Source: Nitrososphaerales archaeon
Lineage (GTDB): Archaea; Thermoproteota; Nitrososphaeria; Nitrososphaerales; CADDZS01
NCBI GenBank assembly: GCA_030037995.1
Contig: JASHPQ010000120.1
Location: 1-36,934 of the forward strand
Reading direction: 5' to 3'
DNA length: 36,934 nt
In this document: positions 23,569-31,208 of the stretch, piece by piece
Layout: each line of letters begins with the position of its first letter
How positions within the stretch are numbered: position 1 is the stretch's first letter
Position numbers and translations under genes: made by a program
The notes under the pieces: generated by a model
The model's database searches: none
The model's input: the letters and a program-made list of their open reading frames with translations, nothing else
What the model was told of the DNA's origin: nothing

Positions 23569-25074
23569 CTAGTACGCCCGCGCGAAGTACGCGATTTCAG
23601 TCGCGGGCTTTCCGCACACCACGCAATTTGATTGTGGAGCCGGCATTTCGTCAAAAGGAAGGAGCCGAATGTCGGCGCCGGTTTCTTCTTTCACCTTCAG
23701 CTCGCAATCAGCCGAGCCGCACCACGCGGCTTTGGCGAATCCGCCTTTTTCTTCCATTACTTCCCGCAACTCTCCGTAACTTTTGACCATCACGGTTTGT
23801 TGATCTAGGCGTTTGGAGGCTTGCGTCCAGAGATTGCTCTGGATATCTTCCAAAACCGTCGAGGATTCTCTGACAATATCGGATGTGACGATCGTCCTTT
23901 TCTTTCCCGTATCTCTGCGCACCAAGACCGCTGTACCGTTCGCCAAGTCCCTCGGTCCGATTTCGATTCGAAGCGGGACTCCCTTCATTTCCCAATCATT
24001 ATACTTCCAGCCCGGCGTATAGTTCTCCCTAGAATCAAAAGTGGTTCTGAGCCCCGCTTTGTTCAGCTCTCCTTCAATCTCCCTGCATTTTGATTCGATC
24101 TCTGCTGCCTTTCCAGTAGAGAAGATTATTGGTACAATCACAATCTGAATGGGGGCCGCCTTTGGAGGAAGAACTAACCCTTTGTCGTCCCCATGTTCCA
24201 TAATTAGGGCGCCGATGATGCGCCACGATATTCCCCAGGAGGTCTGCCACACAAATCGGAGCTCGCCTTCTTTGTCCAAAAACCGGATCTCAAAGGGCTT
24301 TGAGAAATTCTGCCCCAGATGGTGGGAAGTCCCCATTTGGACAGCCTTGCCATCAGGCATCATCGCCTCCAGGGTAGTAGTATAAACCGCCCCGACGAAT
24401 TTTTCCTTCTCGCTTTTCCTTCCGATGTACACCGGAATCGCGAGAAGATCCTGCATAACGTCGCGATAAACCAGAAGGATGTCCATGACCTCCTTTTCGG
24501 CACCCGCTTCACTGGAGTGGGCGGTGTGACCTTCCTGCCACAGAAATTCAGTGCTCCGGATGAACGGCTTCGTGGACTTGATCTCTGCCCGGAGTACGGA
24601 GTTCCAGACGTTCAAGAGAAGGGGGAGATCGCGCCAGCTTCTGATCCAGCGGGACATCGAGTCGTGAATGATCGTTTCGGATGTCGGTCTCACGGCATAC
24701 CTGTCCAGCAGATCTTCTGTACCTGAACGAGTCACCCAGAAGACTTCAGGAACAAACCCTTCAAAGTGCTCGCTTTCTCGCTTTAGTAGCGACTCTGGAA
24801 TAAGGGTTGGAAAGTAAGCATTACGATGGCCAGTCTTCTTGATCCTTGAATCAAAATACTCCTTGATCCGCTCCCAGATATCGTAACCATTGGGTCTGAG
24901 AACTATGAACCCTTTTGCGCCGGCGTAGTCTGCGAGCTCGGCCTTCAACACGACCTGGGTGTACCACTCGGAAAAGTCCTCCTGCTTGTGAACGGTAATG
25001 CCGAGGTCTTCCCGTTCAGTCGTTTTGGATTCAGAGGGGAGCTTCTTTTTTTCGCTGGCGATACTTTCATTCAA
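23569..25074 (-). CDS. proS: Prolyl-tRNA synthetase, archaeal/eukaryotic type
   Basis: This class II aminoacyl-tRNA synthetase charges tRNA-Pro. The 501-aa length and domain order fit the ProRS type without an editing insertion: a catalytic core (WYTQVVLKAELADYA at about 36; RPTSETIIHDSMSRWIRSWRDLPLLLN motif 2 region; TEFLWQEGHTAHSS around 175-190; MGTSHHLGQNFSKPFEI), an anticodon-binding domain (QIVIVPII), and a C-terminal zinc-binding type domain ending in Tyr (CGSADCELKVKEETGADIRLLPF, CVVCGKPATEIAYFARAY). The N-terminal 30 residues are charged and specific to this lineage. The stop lies four bases from the stop of the convergent aminotransferase gene, so there is no room for a separate terminator. 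Confidence 0.97.
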   Translation of the reverse strand: MNESIASEKKKLPSESKTTEREDLGITVHKQEDFSEWYTQVVLKAELADYAGAKGFIVLRPNGYDIWERIKEYFDSRIKKTGHRNAYFPTLIPESLLKRESEHFEGFVPEVFWVTRSGTEDLLDRYAVRPTSETIIHDSMSRWIRSWRDLPLLLNVWNSVLRAEIKSTKPFIRSTEFLWQEGHTAHSSEAGAEKEVMDILLVYRDVMQDLLAIPVYIGRKSEKEKFVGAVYTTTLEAMMPDGKAVQMGTSHHLGQNFSKPFEIRFLDKEGELRFVWQTSWGISWRIIGALIMEHGDDKGLVLPPKAAPIQIVIVPIIFSTGKAAEIESKCREIEGELNKAGLRTTFDSRENYTPGWKYNDWEMKGVPLRIEIGPRDLANGTAVLVRRDTGKKRTIVTSDIVRESSTVLEDIQSNLWTQASKRLDQQTVMVKSYGELREVMEEKGGFAKAAWCGSADCELKVKEETGADIRLLPFDEMPAPQSNCVVCGKPATEIAYFARAY

Positions 25075-25094
25075 CTACGGCTAGACCACGTGCC

Positions 25095-26426
25095 TTAAGA
25101 CAACCCAAATTGTTTGTTTCTAAATCTTTTGACCGCAAGAAGGATCAATACAAGAGACCCGGCAACGGAAAGAGCCAGAGTGTACAGCGTTATCCAGTCG
25201 CCTGCGGTTTGAAGTGAAGGATTGAGATCAAAAACCGACAGAAAATAGTCGATTGCCCAATGGAGCAAAACGGTCGCGGGGAATCCGTACAGGTAGTACA
25301 ACCCACCCAAACCGACGCCGGCGACTGCGGCGCTCAGAATCTTCCCCGGGCCCCAACCAGCTCCGAGCAAAACGTGCGCCAAGCCGAACAGTATGGCACT
25401 CAGGGCGATCGCAACGTAGACCGTCGTCAGATGCCTTCTGTATTGTTCTGGAGAATCATTCTTCTTCAGGTATCTGGACGGGTGCCACAGCGCCAACAAT
25501 CCGTCGCGAACTTTCCCGGTAGAGAAGAGCATCAACATCGCAACGACGCCGATTGGAATCACCCGGAATCCCAGTTCCTCCCGGAGAGGAGCGATGGCAA
25601 GTTCTACAAACTCGAGCAGTGGATCAGCTGGAGGAAGACTCCCGGTCGAGACTCCTCCGGCTTGCTCCAAGAGAGAGATGCCCACTGTCACCCACACCAC
25701 CACCGGGAACACTATCAAGGTAGCAAGCATTGAATTATCAAAGAGTGCGTCTATTCCTCTTTTGGTGGATGCCTTGATCGCTGACCAGATGTTTCTTACC
25801 GGCCCGTTCATTGCAATCGCAAAAAGTATCAGATAAATTGTCCAAAGAACTAGGAAGAGCTGTCCTAAATTGAAATTAATTGGGACTTCGAAGGTTATGA
25901 GAGTCACAAAGAGAATAATGCCTGAACCCCGCGTAGAAGCGGTATAATTCTGCTCGCTGTCGTTGGTTAGTTCTCGCAAACCCCCAGAAAGAGATCCCTG
26001 TCCGGACACTAAACCAAGAACCCATACGGTATGAACGCTCTGCCCATCTGTTTCTATGCTGGAAAGCGTGGGGGAACTAATTGGAAAGCTTGCAGAGATT
26101 CCACCCGTTGAATTTGTGGTAACATTGCCAAGGATGAACCCCGAACTGATATCTACGAAAGGCGTACCGCTGCTGTTAGTAGTGATGCTGGGATCTATCC
26201 AGACAGTCCTTTTGGCTGAGTCCTGAAGGCTGGTCGCATTTACAGTCAACAACGCTCCTGACTGGTTGTGAAAGGTCTCGGCAATTACGTTGCTCGCCGG
26301 CTTGTCATAGACGAAGTAAGCACCCACCGCAAAGGAGGCGAATTCTGCAGCGAGGAGAAGAAGCAGCGCCACACTTAGGATCACTCCGGCGTACGAGTTC
26401 GTTTTCGTAAAATAGCTCTTCTCCAA
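25095..26426 (-). CDS. CPBP-family intramembrane metalloprotease with an N-terminal ectodomain
   Basis: CPBP (CAAX protease/Rce1-like) proteins are multi-span membrane proteases with a buried glutamate/histidine site. The motif E283-E284-x3-R288 (REELGFR) and the downstream His351 (FGLAHVL), His389 and Asp393 (LLHWAIDY) are present, so the core looks active. Unusually, residues about 40-165 between the first span (13-39) and the next form a Ser/Thr/Asn-rich, beta-type extracytoplasmic domain (VNATSLQDS, WIDPSITTNSSGTPF, NVTTNSTGG) with several N-glycosylation sequons. The start is TTG. It follows proS upstream by 20 bases on the same strand and is divergent from thyX. Substrate is unknown. 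Confidence 0.85.
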   Translation of the reverse strand: MEKSYFTKTNSYAGVILSVALLLLLAAEFASFAVGAYFVYDKPASNVIAETFHNQSGALLTVNATSLQDSAKRTVWIDPSITTNSSGTPFVDISSGFILGNVTTNSTGGISASFPISSPTLSSIETDGQSVHTVWVLGLVSGQGSLSGGLRELTNDSEQNYTASTRGSGIILFVTLITFEVPINFNLGQLFLVLWTIYLILFAIAMNGPVRNIWSAIKASTKRGIDALFDNSMLATLIVFPVVVWVTVGISLLEQAGGVSTGSLPPADPLLEFVELAIAPLREELGFRVIPIGVVAMLMLFSTGKVRDGLLALWHPSRYLKKNDSPEQYRRHLTTVYVAIALSAILFGLAHVLLGAGWGPGKILSAAVAGVGLGGLYYLYGFPATVLLHWAIDYFLSVFDLNPSLQTAGDWITLYTLALSVAGSLVLILLAVKRFRNKQFGLS

Positions 26427-26506
26427 AAATTTGATTCACTTTCGTGAGGTTATGGCTAAATTAGATCAGAAGTATTCGGCAATTCCTCCTTAAAGCGTTG
26501 TGGAAA

Positions 26507-27178
26507 ATGGAAACCAATAACCAAAACCTTTTGTTGGACGCGCAAAATCACGAAAATCAGATGATCAGAATCCGCCTCCTTTGGTACACGCCCAATCCAG
26601 AATTCACGGTTGCCCTTGCTATGAGAAGGTGTTACAGCGCAAAACCAATCGAAGAGCTGGAAGCGGAGCTTTCTTCCAGACCGGGATACGAACACGATCT
26701 GATCGCAAAGGCTTTGCGCGACAAGACCTTCGACGTTATAGAACATGCCGTGTTCATGTTTGAAATCGAAGGCATCAGTCGCGTGTGCAGTCACCAACTT
26801 GTCCGGCACAGGATTGCGAGTTACGATCAGGAGAGCCAGAGATTCAGCGCTGTAGAAAAAGAAGACTTTGTGACCCCTCCCTCCATCCAAACAAACCCGC
26901 AGGCGGTGGCGGTTTATCAAGAGTTCATCAAAGCGTCTGTGGAGGCCTTCAGGAAGCTAAAAGAGCTGGACGTGCCGAAGGAAGACGCCAGATTCATATT
27001 GCCGCAATCGATCGGCACTAAACTGGTTGTAACAGCCAATGCGAGAAGCCTGATGCACTTTTTCTGGCAGCGCACCGCGACCCAGGCACAATGGGAAATT
27101 CGCGAGCTCGCCGAGCTTATGCTGAAAGAGTGCAAGAAAGTCGCTCCGAGCATCTTCAAAGAAGTTTTAGAAGTCTAG
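26507..27178 (+). CDS. thyX: FAD-dependent thymidylate synthase ThyX
   Basis: ThyX methylates dUMP to dTMP with methylenetetrahydrofolate and FAD; it supplies DNA precursors where ThyA is absent. The signature RHRxxS with the following SxR is visible as RHRIASYDQESQR (about residues 100-112). Supporting segments are ALAMRRCYSAKP, VIEHAVFMFEIEGISRVCSHQLVRHR, FILPQSIGTKLVVTANARSLMHFF and the C-terminal QAQWEIRELAELML. With ATG 26507 the length is 223 aa, normal for the family; an in-frame TTG at 26498 would add three residues. The next gene begins 19 bases after its stop. Confidence 0.96.
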   Translation: METNNQNLLLDAQNHENQMIRIRLLWYTPNPEFTVALAMRRCYSAKPIEELEAELSSRPGYEHDLIAKALRDKTFDVIEHAVFMFEIEGISRVCSHQLVRHRIASYDQESQRFSAVEKEDFVTPPSIQTNPQAVAVYQEFIKASVEAFRKLKELDVPKEDARFILPQSIGTKLVVTANARSLMHFFWQRTATQAQWEIRELAELMLKECKKVAPSIFKEVLEV

Positions 27179-27197
27179 AAAAGGTGCTTACACGTCT

Positions 27198-27398
27198 TTG
27201 GCTTACTTTACGGATCCGATGGGCGACGAGTTCAAAAAGGCTATCGAAGAAGCTATGAAAGAAATGGAGGACGAGGAACAGCAACGAGAAAGCAACGAGG
27301 AAAAGAGTTCAAACACTTCGAGGGCTAAAAAAAGCAAAAAGGGAAGAACGACACCGATGAAGCGGCTTTCGAGCTCGACGAAGAAATCGCTAAAGTAA
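27198..27398 (+). CDS. Small highly charged protein downstream of thyX (66 aa)
   Basis: The start is TTG 27198 with AAAGGTG about 11 bases ahead (27180-27186). The first half is acidic and helical (DPMGDEFKKAIEEAMKEMEDEEQQ). The second half is strongly basic and Ser/Thr/Lys-rich (SRAKKSKKGRTTPMKRLSSSTKKSLK), resembling a disordered nucleic-acid-binding tail. It lies 19 bases after thyX and is probably co-transcribed. The family is not recognised. An internal ATG (residue 8) is an alternative start. Confidence 0.55.
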   Translation: MAYFTDPMGDEFKKAIEEAMKEMEDEEQQRESNEEKSSNTSRAKKSKKGRTTPMKRLSSSTKKSLK

Positions 27399-27420
27399 AA
27401 ATGAAGGACGTTCGCCGTTC

Positions 27421-27642
27421 TTATTTTTCCGGCGGCGTCCGTTCAAAGGCCACGTAACCCGAGTATCCGCACTTTGAGCAATAGTAAAAGTTCGGGACAA
27501 GCCAACCAGAAACCTCCGTGGCCACAGTGAGCTCAGAAAAGCATCGTGGACAGAGCTTCTGCCGCCCCCGAAGACTTCGGCGCTTCACCTTAAGCTTGAT
27601 TTCGGCCGATGCTTCCTGATAGTCATTTTCGCTAAAACTCAG
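27421..27642 (-). CDS. Zinc-ribbon protein with apparent CTG start (73 aa)
   Basis: Reading leftward from 27642, the frame encodes a basic N-terminal region (AEIKLKVKRRSLRGRQKL), then C31-x2-C34 (CPRCFSELTV), SGWLVPNFYYC, C55-x2-C58 (CSKCGYSGYVAFER) and a stop at 27421. The spaced CxxC pairs are a classic zinc ribbon, and the pattern is one I associate with small archaeal proteins. There is no ATG, TTG or GTG before residue 19. CTG at 27642-27640 directly follows an in-frame stop and has GAGGCG a few bases upstream. A GTG at 27588 would give 55 aa and keep the ribbon. It starts 17 bases after SUI1, so co-transcription is likely. The role may be ribosome- or RNA-linked. Confidence 0.75.
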   Translation of the reverse strand: MSFSENDYQEASAEIKLKVKRRSLRGRQKLCPRCFSELTVATEVSGWLVPNFYYCSKCGYSGYVAFERTPPEK

Positions 27643-27659
27643 TCACGCCTCGTCTCGAT

Positions 27660-27971
27660 TTACTGGACCTCGATGGTCCCTTCGCCAAATCCCATATTCA
27701 CTAGACTGTCTCTGACCTGATCCCTATGATCTCCTTGCAGAAGGATGTATCCTTCCTTGGCGGTTCCTCCGCAAGCCAGTTTGCTCTTGAGATCCTTCGC
27801 GATCCTGACGATGTCTGTCCTCTTTGGATTAAGACCTTCGACCATAGTCGTCGGCTTTCGAAACCTACGCATTTCCAGGCGAACCACGATACGCGTCTCC
27901 TCTTTCTCTAGTTCTTCGCAAACACAAAGATCCTTCGGGAGACCACACTTGGTGCAGACTTCAGCCATCAC
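27660..27971 (-). CDS. Translation initiation factor SUI1/eIF1
   Basis: Archaeal eIF1 binds the small ribosomal subunit and controls start-codon selection. The 103-residue ORF has the archaeal zinc-type N-terminus (CTKCGLPKDLCVC, about 6-18), the SUI1 core (ETRIVVRLEMRRFRKPTTMVEGL, then DIVRIAKDLKSKLACGGTAKEGYILLQGDHRDQV), and ends VNMGFGEGTIEVQ. The length and the GG-x-x-K-E-G-x-I-x-L-Q-G-D core fit exactly. The frame opens with two successive Met codons; either may start. It is followed on the same strand by the zinc-ribbon gene and is divergent from the zinc microprotein at 28165. Confidence 0.95.
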   Translation of the reverse strand: MMAEVCTKCGLPKDLCVCEELEKEETRIVVRLEMRRFRKPTTMVEGLNPKRTDIVRIAKDLKSKLACGGTAKEGYILLQGDHRDQVRDSLVNMGFGEGTIEVQ

Positions 27972-28164
27972 ACAGACCTCGTTGGTGAAGGCCTTTCAGA
28001 AAAAGTTTCGTTCCTTACCCTATTCATCGCTTAGGTGAGAGATCGGTGCTCCAAATTATAAAAACGTTGTGATAAATGCAGAATCCAAACGTCTCGCCCA
28101 TTAGTCCTTACCGGTAATTGATATTAGGCACGGAACCAATATTACAGCTCAGAGACAGCTAAAA

Positions 28165-28302
28165 ATGACGGCAATCTGTGCAAGATGTGGCGAGGAATAC
28201 CTGCCGATGCTCGAATCCGACGAAATTGAGGGTCTTTGCCTCGGGTGTCTTTTCGACCCCGAACGAACGCAAGTGTACTGTCCGGAATATTCCCTGAATT
28301 AG
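28165..28302 (+). CDS. Double-CxxC zinc microprotein (45 aa)
   Basis: This is a short ORF with ATG at 28165 encoding MTAICARCGEEYLPMLESD, then EIEGLCLGCLFDPERTQ and ending YCPEYSLN. The two pairs C5-x2-C8 and C25-x2-C28 form a treble-clef or ribbon-like zinc site. The protein is otherwise acidic. Such small zinc fingers usually bind RNA or protein. It lies about 190 bases from SUI1, on the opposite strand. It is below common length limits but too well patterned to be chance. Confidence 0.65.
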   Translation: MTAICARCGEEYLPMLESDEIEGLCLGCLFDPERTQVYCPEYSLN

Positions 28303-28451
28303 GTCATTGCTCTAAATCAGGAATACAGCCTGGGTCCGGTTACTAAATTCGTACGCAAAATCCTTTTCCGTTTTAGAAAAACCGCTGATCGATTCTTCTG
28401 GAAATTACACTAACACCTTAAATGGTACGACCTATTGCGCGTGGTTGAAAG

Positions 28452-28607
28452 ATGTCAGCCACAAGTCAAGAGTCGCTATCATCGAACACGACGGGACTGG
28501 ATTACAGGCCGTGTTCAAAGTGCCAGAAGCATCCTATGTATCCTCAGGTAAGCCCGGTAACTCTGCACCGAGGAAAAGTCTGTCTGATTTGCGAGAATTC
28601 AGAATGA
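28452..28607 (+). CDS. Double-CxxC zinc microprotein (51 aa)
   Basis: ATG 28452 opens a frame with a polar N-terminus (SATSQESLSSNTTG), then DYRPCSKCQKHPMYPQV and GKVCLICENSE at the end. C21-x2-C24 and C44-x2-C47 are well placed for one zinc ion. A TATA-like CTTAAATGG lies about 30 bases upstream (28416-28424), allowing an almost leaderless transcript. A longer overlapping ORF in another frame (28445-28747) has no motifs and runs antisense into the neighbouring real gene, so I prefer this one. Confidence 0.68.
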   Translation: MSATSQESLSSNTTGLDYRPCSKCQKHPMYPQVSPVTLHRGKVCLICENSE

Positions 28608-28624
28608 GATCGCTAAAGATTCTT

Positions 28625-28870
28625 TCAAGAATCCATGATCCGCATCATCGAACTCTGGCCGAGTCCGATGGGAACGTCCGACCACTTGATCTGAACCAGA
28701 TCACCTTCGAGGCCCACGACTTTGCCCTTTGCGATCTTCGACTTTGAAACGTCGAACTCAACGTTCCTCCCAATCATATTTTGCAGCTCATCCATGCTCA
28801 GATTCTCCTGCACTGCCGCAGAGCACGAATAATCATCGTCGAAAGTTATCACAACAGCGGTCGTCGGCAT
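28625..28870 (-). CDS. Hypothetical small beta-rich protein (81 aa)
   Basis: I do not recognise the family. With ATG 28870 the product begins MPTTAVVITFDDDYSCSAAV and continues NLSMDELQNMIGRNVEFDVSK and GKVVGLEGDLVQIKW, suggesting a small SH3- or OB-like beta barrel ('GKVVGLEGDLVQIKW' reads as two strands and a turn). A TATA-like ATTTAAAT on the minus strand (28901-28910) sits about 35 bases before this ATG. The longer frame starting at 28927 would begin upstream of the box and is unlikely. It converges on the 51-aa zinc gene. Confidence 0.65.
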   Translation of the reverse strand: MPTTAVVITFDDDYSCSAAVQENLSMDELQNMIGRNVEFDVSKSKIAKGKVVGLEGDLVQIKWSDVPIGLGQSSMMRIMDS

Positions 28871-28900
28871 CTTTTTCGTTCTAAAGTGCGAAATTTCTGA

Positions 28901-28910
28901 ATTTAAATAA
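28901..28910 (-). promoter_or_regulatory. TATA box of the 81-aa hypothetical gene
   Basis: The minus strand reads TTATTTAAAT. Its centre is about 35 bases upstream of ATG 28870 and it decides the start: the longer ORF's first codon (28927) lies on the wrong side of it. Confidence 0.5.
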
Positions 28911-28942
28911 TAAACGTTCCGTCGCAAGACAATATTTGTTCC

Positions 28943-30007
28943 TCATCCGGTTATCAGTACTTTGACTTGGTTTTCAGATCTTGCCGCGGACATTGCCTCC
29001 TCAATTTTTTCGAGAGGGTACCGCGCGGTTACAAATTTCCCAACATCGATCTTCCGATTCTCCAGGAGTTCGATGGCGCGTTGCAGTTCCATCTCAGAAG
29101 TAGCATAGCTTGACGTTATGGTCAGCTCGTCCAATAACAAACTAGCCAGATCAAGTAAGTGCGTCGCACCTTTATGAGGTACACCAAAAAGCAGCAGCCG
29201 GCCTGATTTTCTCACGCATTTTACAGATTCACCAAATGCTTTCTCGCTGCCGGTCGCAACGACGACAAGATCGTAACCCGCACCTCCAGTGATTTTCTTG
29301 CTCTTTTCCGAGAACGCTCCGTTTTCTACTTTTGAGGCGTCGATTACGTTGGCGCGTTCCTTTTTCTCCGCAAAATCCAGTCTGGCTGGAATCATGTCAA
29401 CCGCGGAGATCGTGATTTCCGGATGCTGGGAACGAAGAAGCTCCATGTGCAATAGCCCGATCGGGCCTGCACCGACAACCAAAGTATTTCGAAGCTTAAG
29501 AGGCATATCGCGCGATTCCAAGCTAAACGCCCCAGCATGCAACAACCCTCTGATGCAGCAGCCAAGTGGTTCGGCAAACGTTGCTTCTTCAAAACTCAAC
29601 CCGTCGCTGATCCTGTAAACTCCTCCCCTTGTTACGTTGTAAGCCGGTACAAGAAATTCATCGGCAAATCCTCCGGGGGAAAAATTGCTGTTCTTGTATC
29701 GCTGACACATCGTATGAGCTCCCGAAAGACAGTGGTCGCATTCGTTACAGGAGACGTGGTGGTGAGGGATAACTCGATCACCCTCGTCAAACGAGGCTGA
29801 GGCTGACTCCGTGACGACCCCGGAGACTTCATGACCCAGAATAGTGGAGGTAATTCCAAGACCGGTAAGCTTTTCCAGGTCAGTCCCGCAAATCCCAGAA
29901 GCTTTCATGGACACGATAATGGAGGAGTCTTCCAGATCAGGTCTGGTTAAACGGCGAAGCTCCACGCCTCCACCTTGCTTGACAAAGGCTGCTCTGACTT
30001 GCTTCAA
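28943..30007 (-). CDS. Zinc-dependent medium-chain (MDR) alcohol/polyol dehydrogenase
   Basis: This is an NAD(P)-dependent oxidoreductase of the alcohol/threonine/sorbitol dehydrogenase superfamily. The catalytic zinc region is visible as ICGTDLEKL and GHEVSGVV, the structural zinc site as CNECDHCLSGAHTMC (four Cys), the substrate-side EP in FAEPLGCCIRG, and the nucleotide fold as VVGAGPIGLLHMEL. The C-terminal part ends REVQ-free with ENQVKVLITG. The frame opens at GTG 30034, but a TATA box (30043-30051) is too close to it. TTG 30007, giving MKQVRAAFVKQGG, has the proper spacing and a family-like N-terminus. Exact substrate is unknown. It is divergent from a small membrane protein sharing that TATA region. 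Confidence 0.9.
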   Translation of the reverse strand: MKQVRAAFVKQGGGVELRRLTRPDLEDSSIIVSMKASGICGTDLEKLTGLGITSTILGHEVSGVVTESASASFDEGDRVIPHHHVSCNECDHCLSGAHTMCQRYKNSNFSPGGFADEFLVPAYNVTRGGVYRISDGLSFEEATFAEPLGCCIRGLLHAGAFSLESRDMPLKLRNTLVVGAGPIGLLHMELLRSQHPEITISAVDMIPARLDFAEKKERANVIDASKVENGAFSEKSKKITGGAGYDLVVVATGSEKAFGESVKCVRKSGRLLLFGVPHKGATHLLDLASLLLDELTITSSYATSEMELQRAIELLENRKIDVGKFVTARYPLEKIEEAMSAARSENQVKVLITG

Positions 30008-30042
30008 GTTCGAAAAGGCACGCCCGGATTCCACTTGCTTAC

Positions 30043-30051
30043 GATTTATAT
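30043..30051. promoter_or_regulatory. Shared bidirectional TATA region
   Basis: GATTTATAT on the plus strand reads ATATAAATC on the minus strand, so it can serve as box A either way. It is about 34 bases before ATG 30081 on the plus strand and about 40 bases before TTG 30007 on the minus strand, with no other candidate in the gap. Confidence 0.45.
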
Positions 30052-30080
30052 CTTGATTTTGAGGCGATACTGAACTTAAG

Positions 30081-30323
30081 ATGAGTCAGAGTCCAGCCCT
30101 CGAGAATAACTTGACGTTCTATATTCTTGGCTTCGTATTCGTCTTAATCGGGATTGCCTTTTTTCTAATTCCTTTGCTGGCGAGATCTGGGGCGCTTTCT
30201 GGACTAAAGATACCTTGGATCATACTGTACGTGTACCATAGTGACGGATTTTACTTCGCCACCTCACCCCTCCTTGTCATAATCTCTCTTGCTAGCCTGC
30301 TCCTGGCGTTTTTGCGTCGATGA
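30081..30323 (+). CDS. Small two-span membrane protein (80 aa)
   Basis: I do not recognise the family. ATG 30081 follows CTTAAG. Two hydrophobic helices are clear: residues about 13-34 (FYILGFVFVLIGIAFFLIPLL) and about 57-78 (YFATSPLLVIISLASLLLAFL). A short polar and aromatic loop lies between (SGLKIPWIILYVYHSDG), and the protein ends RR. Small proteins of this layout are common and uncharacterised in Thaumarchaeota-like genomes. The last 32 bases overlap the end of the convergent TPI gene. Confidence 0.65.
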   Translation: MSQSPALENNLTFYILGFVFVLIGIAFFLIPLLARSGALSGLKIPWIILYVYHSDGFYFATSPLLVIISLASLLLAFLRR

Positions 30324-31002
30324 GTCCTTGAGCCAATTCTCCGATCTTATTTTCCCAATCCGGAGCCTTGATAACGCCGCTCGCGACAAGGATCCCGGCG
30401 GCACCCATTTCGACAGAGAGTCTAGCGTCAATTCCGTCGACGATGCCGGCGCCGCATAGAAGTTTTGTAGTAGAGTTAGGCACCCTATTTCGATCCAGAG
30501 CACTGCGAGATCCCATTATCACCTCAGGCCTCACTTTGGATACCGCCTTGCCCGATCCGATCAGATCGGGTGGCTCGACCGCGATAAAATCCGGGGCTAA
30601 CTTGGAAAACTCTCCTACCTCTTCATCGTCCTTCGCGCATACGACAGAGATCATCCCTAAGAGCCTGAGGCGTGAAATGAGCGATTCAATGTCATTCCTA
30701 GATATGCGATGTTCGCTGTGATTGATGAGCGACCCCGCTGCCCCAAAGGATTTTGCGATTTCAGGGACCGAGAAACCTGTCGAAGCTCCGAGTTTCGCTA
30801 AATCCAAGTGTTGCGCCAGCACGTGATAACTACTTTGTGGATTAACCGTCGAGGTGAGGCCAAAATTTGGGGGTGCTAGGAAAAACTCTACTTCCCTAAA
30901 AATCTGCTTCCCAGATACAATCCTAACCGCGGCTGCTAAGCTTTCAAGGCCCTTGCCAGAAACTTCCGAATAGTTCTTGGCATTTATTACAAAATATCTC
31001 AA
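30292..31002 (-). CDS. tpiA: Triosephosphate isomerase, archaeal type
   Basis: This enzyme interconverts glyceraldehyde-3-phosphate and dihydroxyacetone phosphate in glycolysis and gluconeogenesis. The 236-aa length is that of the shorter archaeal enzyme. Visible are the substrate Asn/Lys pair (INAKNYSE, residues about 6-13), the catalytic His in INHSEHRI (about 97-100), the catalytic Glu in IAVEPPDLIGSG with the flexible loop, and phosphate-binding glycines (LLCGAGIVDG and GAAGILVASGV). The start is TTG. It stands between a putative 30-aa acidic ORF upstream and the convergent small membrane gene, with no glycolytic neighbours. Confidence 0.95.
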   Translation of the reverse strand: MRYFVINAKNYSEVSGKGLESLAAAVRIVSGKQIFREVEFFLAPPNFGLTSTVNPQSSYHVLAQHLDLAKLGASTGFSVPEIAKSFGAAGSLINHSEHRISRNDIESLISRLRLLGMISVVCAKDDEEVGEFSKLAPDFIAVEPPDLIGSGKAVSKVRPEVIMGSRSALDRNRVPNSTTKLLCGAGIVDGIDARLSVEMGAAGILVASGVIKAPDWENKIGELAQGLIDAKTPGAG

Positions 31003-31115
31003 AAAAGATTCTCTTCTTCCGGCTATGATTCAGAGTGGACTGCACCTCTTATTAATCGAGGTGGATAACCCAAAAGGGAACTTTCTATACTTGAAGGTTG
31101 TAAAAAACCGGCAAC

Positions 31116-31208
31116 CTACTCGCTCTCATCGTCAAAGTCTTCATCCCAGCCTTCGTCAATATCGTCTTCGTCGTATTCTTCGTCGAGCTCGTTGTCCTCT
31201 TCTGACAC
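31116..31208 (-). CDS. Possible 30-aa extremely acidic microprotein
   Basis: GTG at 31208 starts a frame of 30 codons, about two thirds Asp or Glu (beginning VSEEDNELDEEYDEDD and ending DEDFDDESE), with a GGTGGT stretch a few bases ahead of the start. The DNA is a run of GTC/TTC triplets on the plus strand, so a simple-sequence origin is possible. If translated it would be disordered and could bind basic proteins or metal ions. It lies about 115 bases upstream of tpiA on the same strand. Unproven. Confidence 0.35.
   Translation of the reverse strand: MSEEDNELDEEYDEDDIDEGWDEDFDDESE

Noticed and set aside
28445-28747. A 100-codon plus-strand ORF
   Set aside because: It contains the 51-aa zinc gene in another frame and runs antisense through the gene at 28625-28870; its own product has no features.
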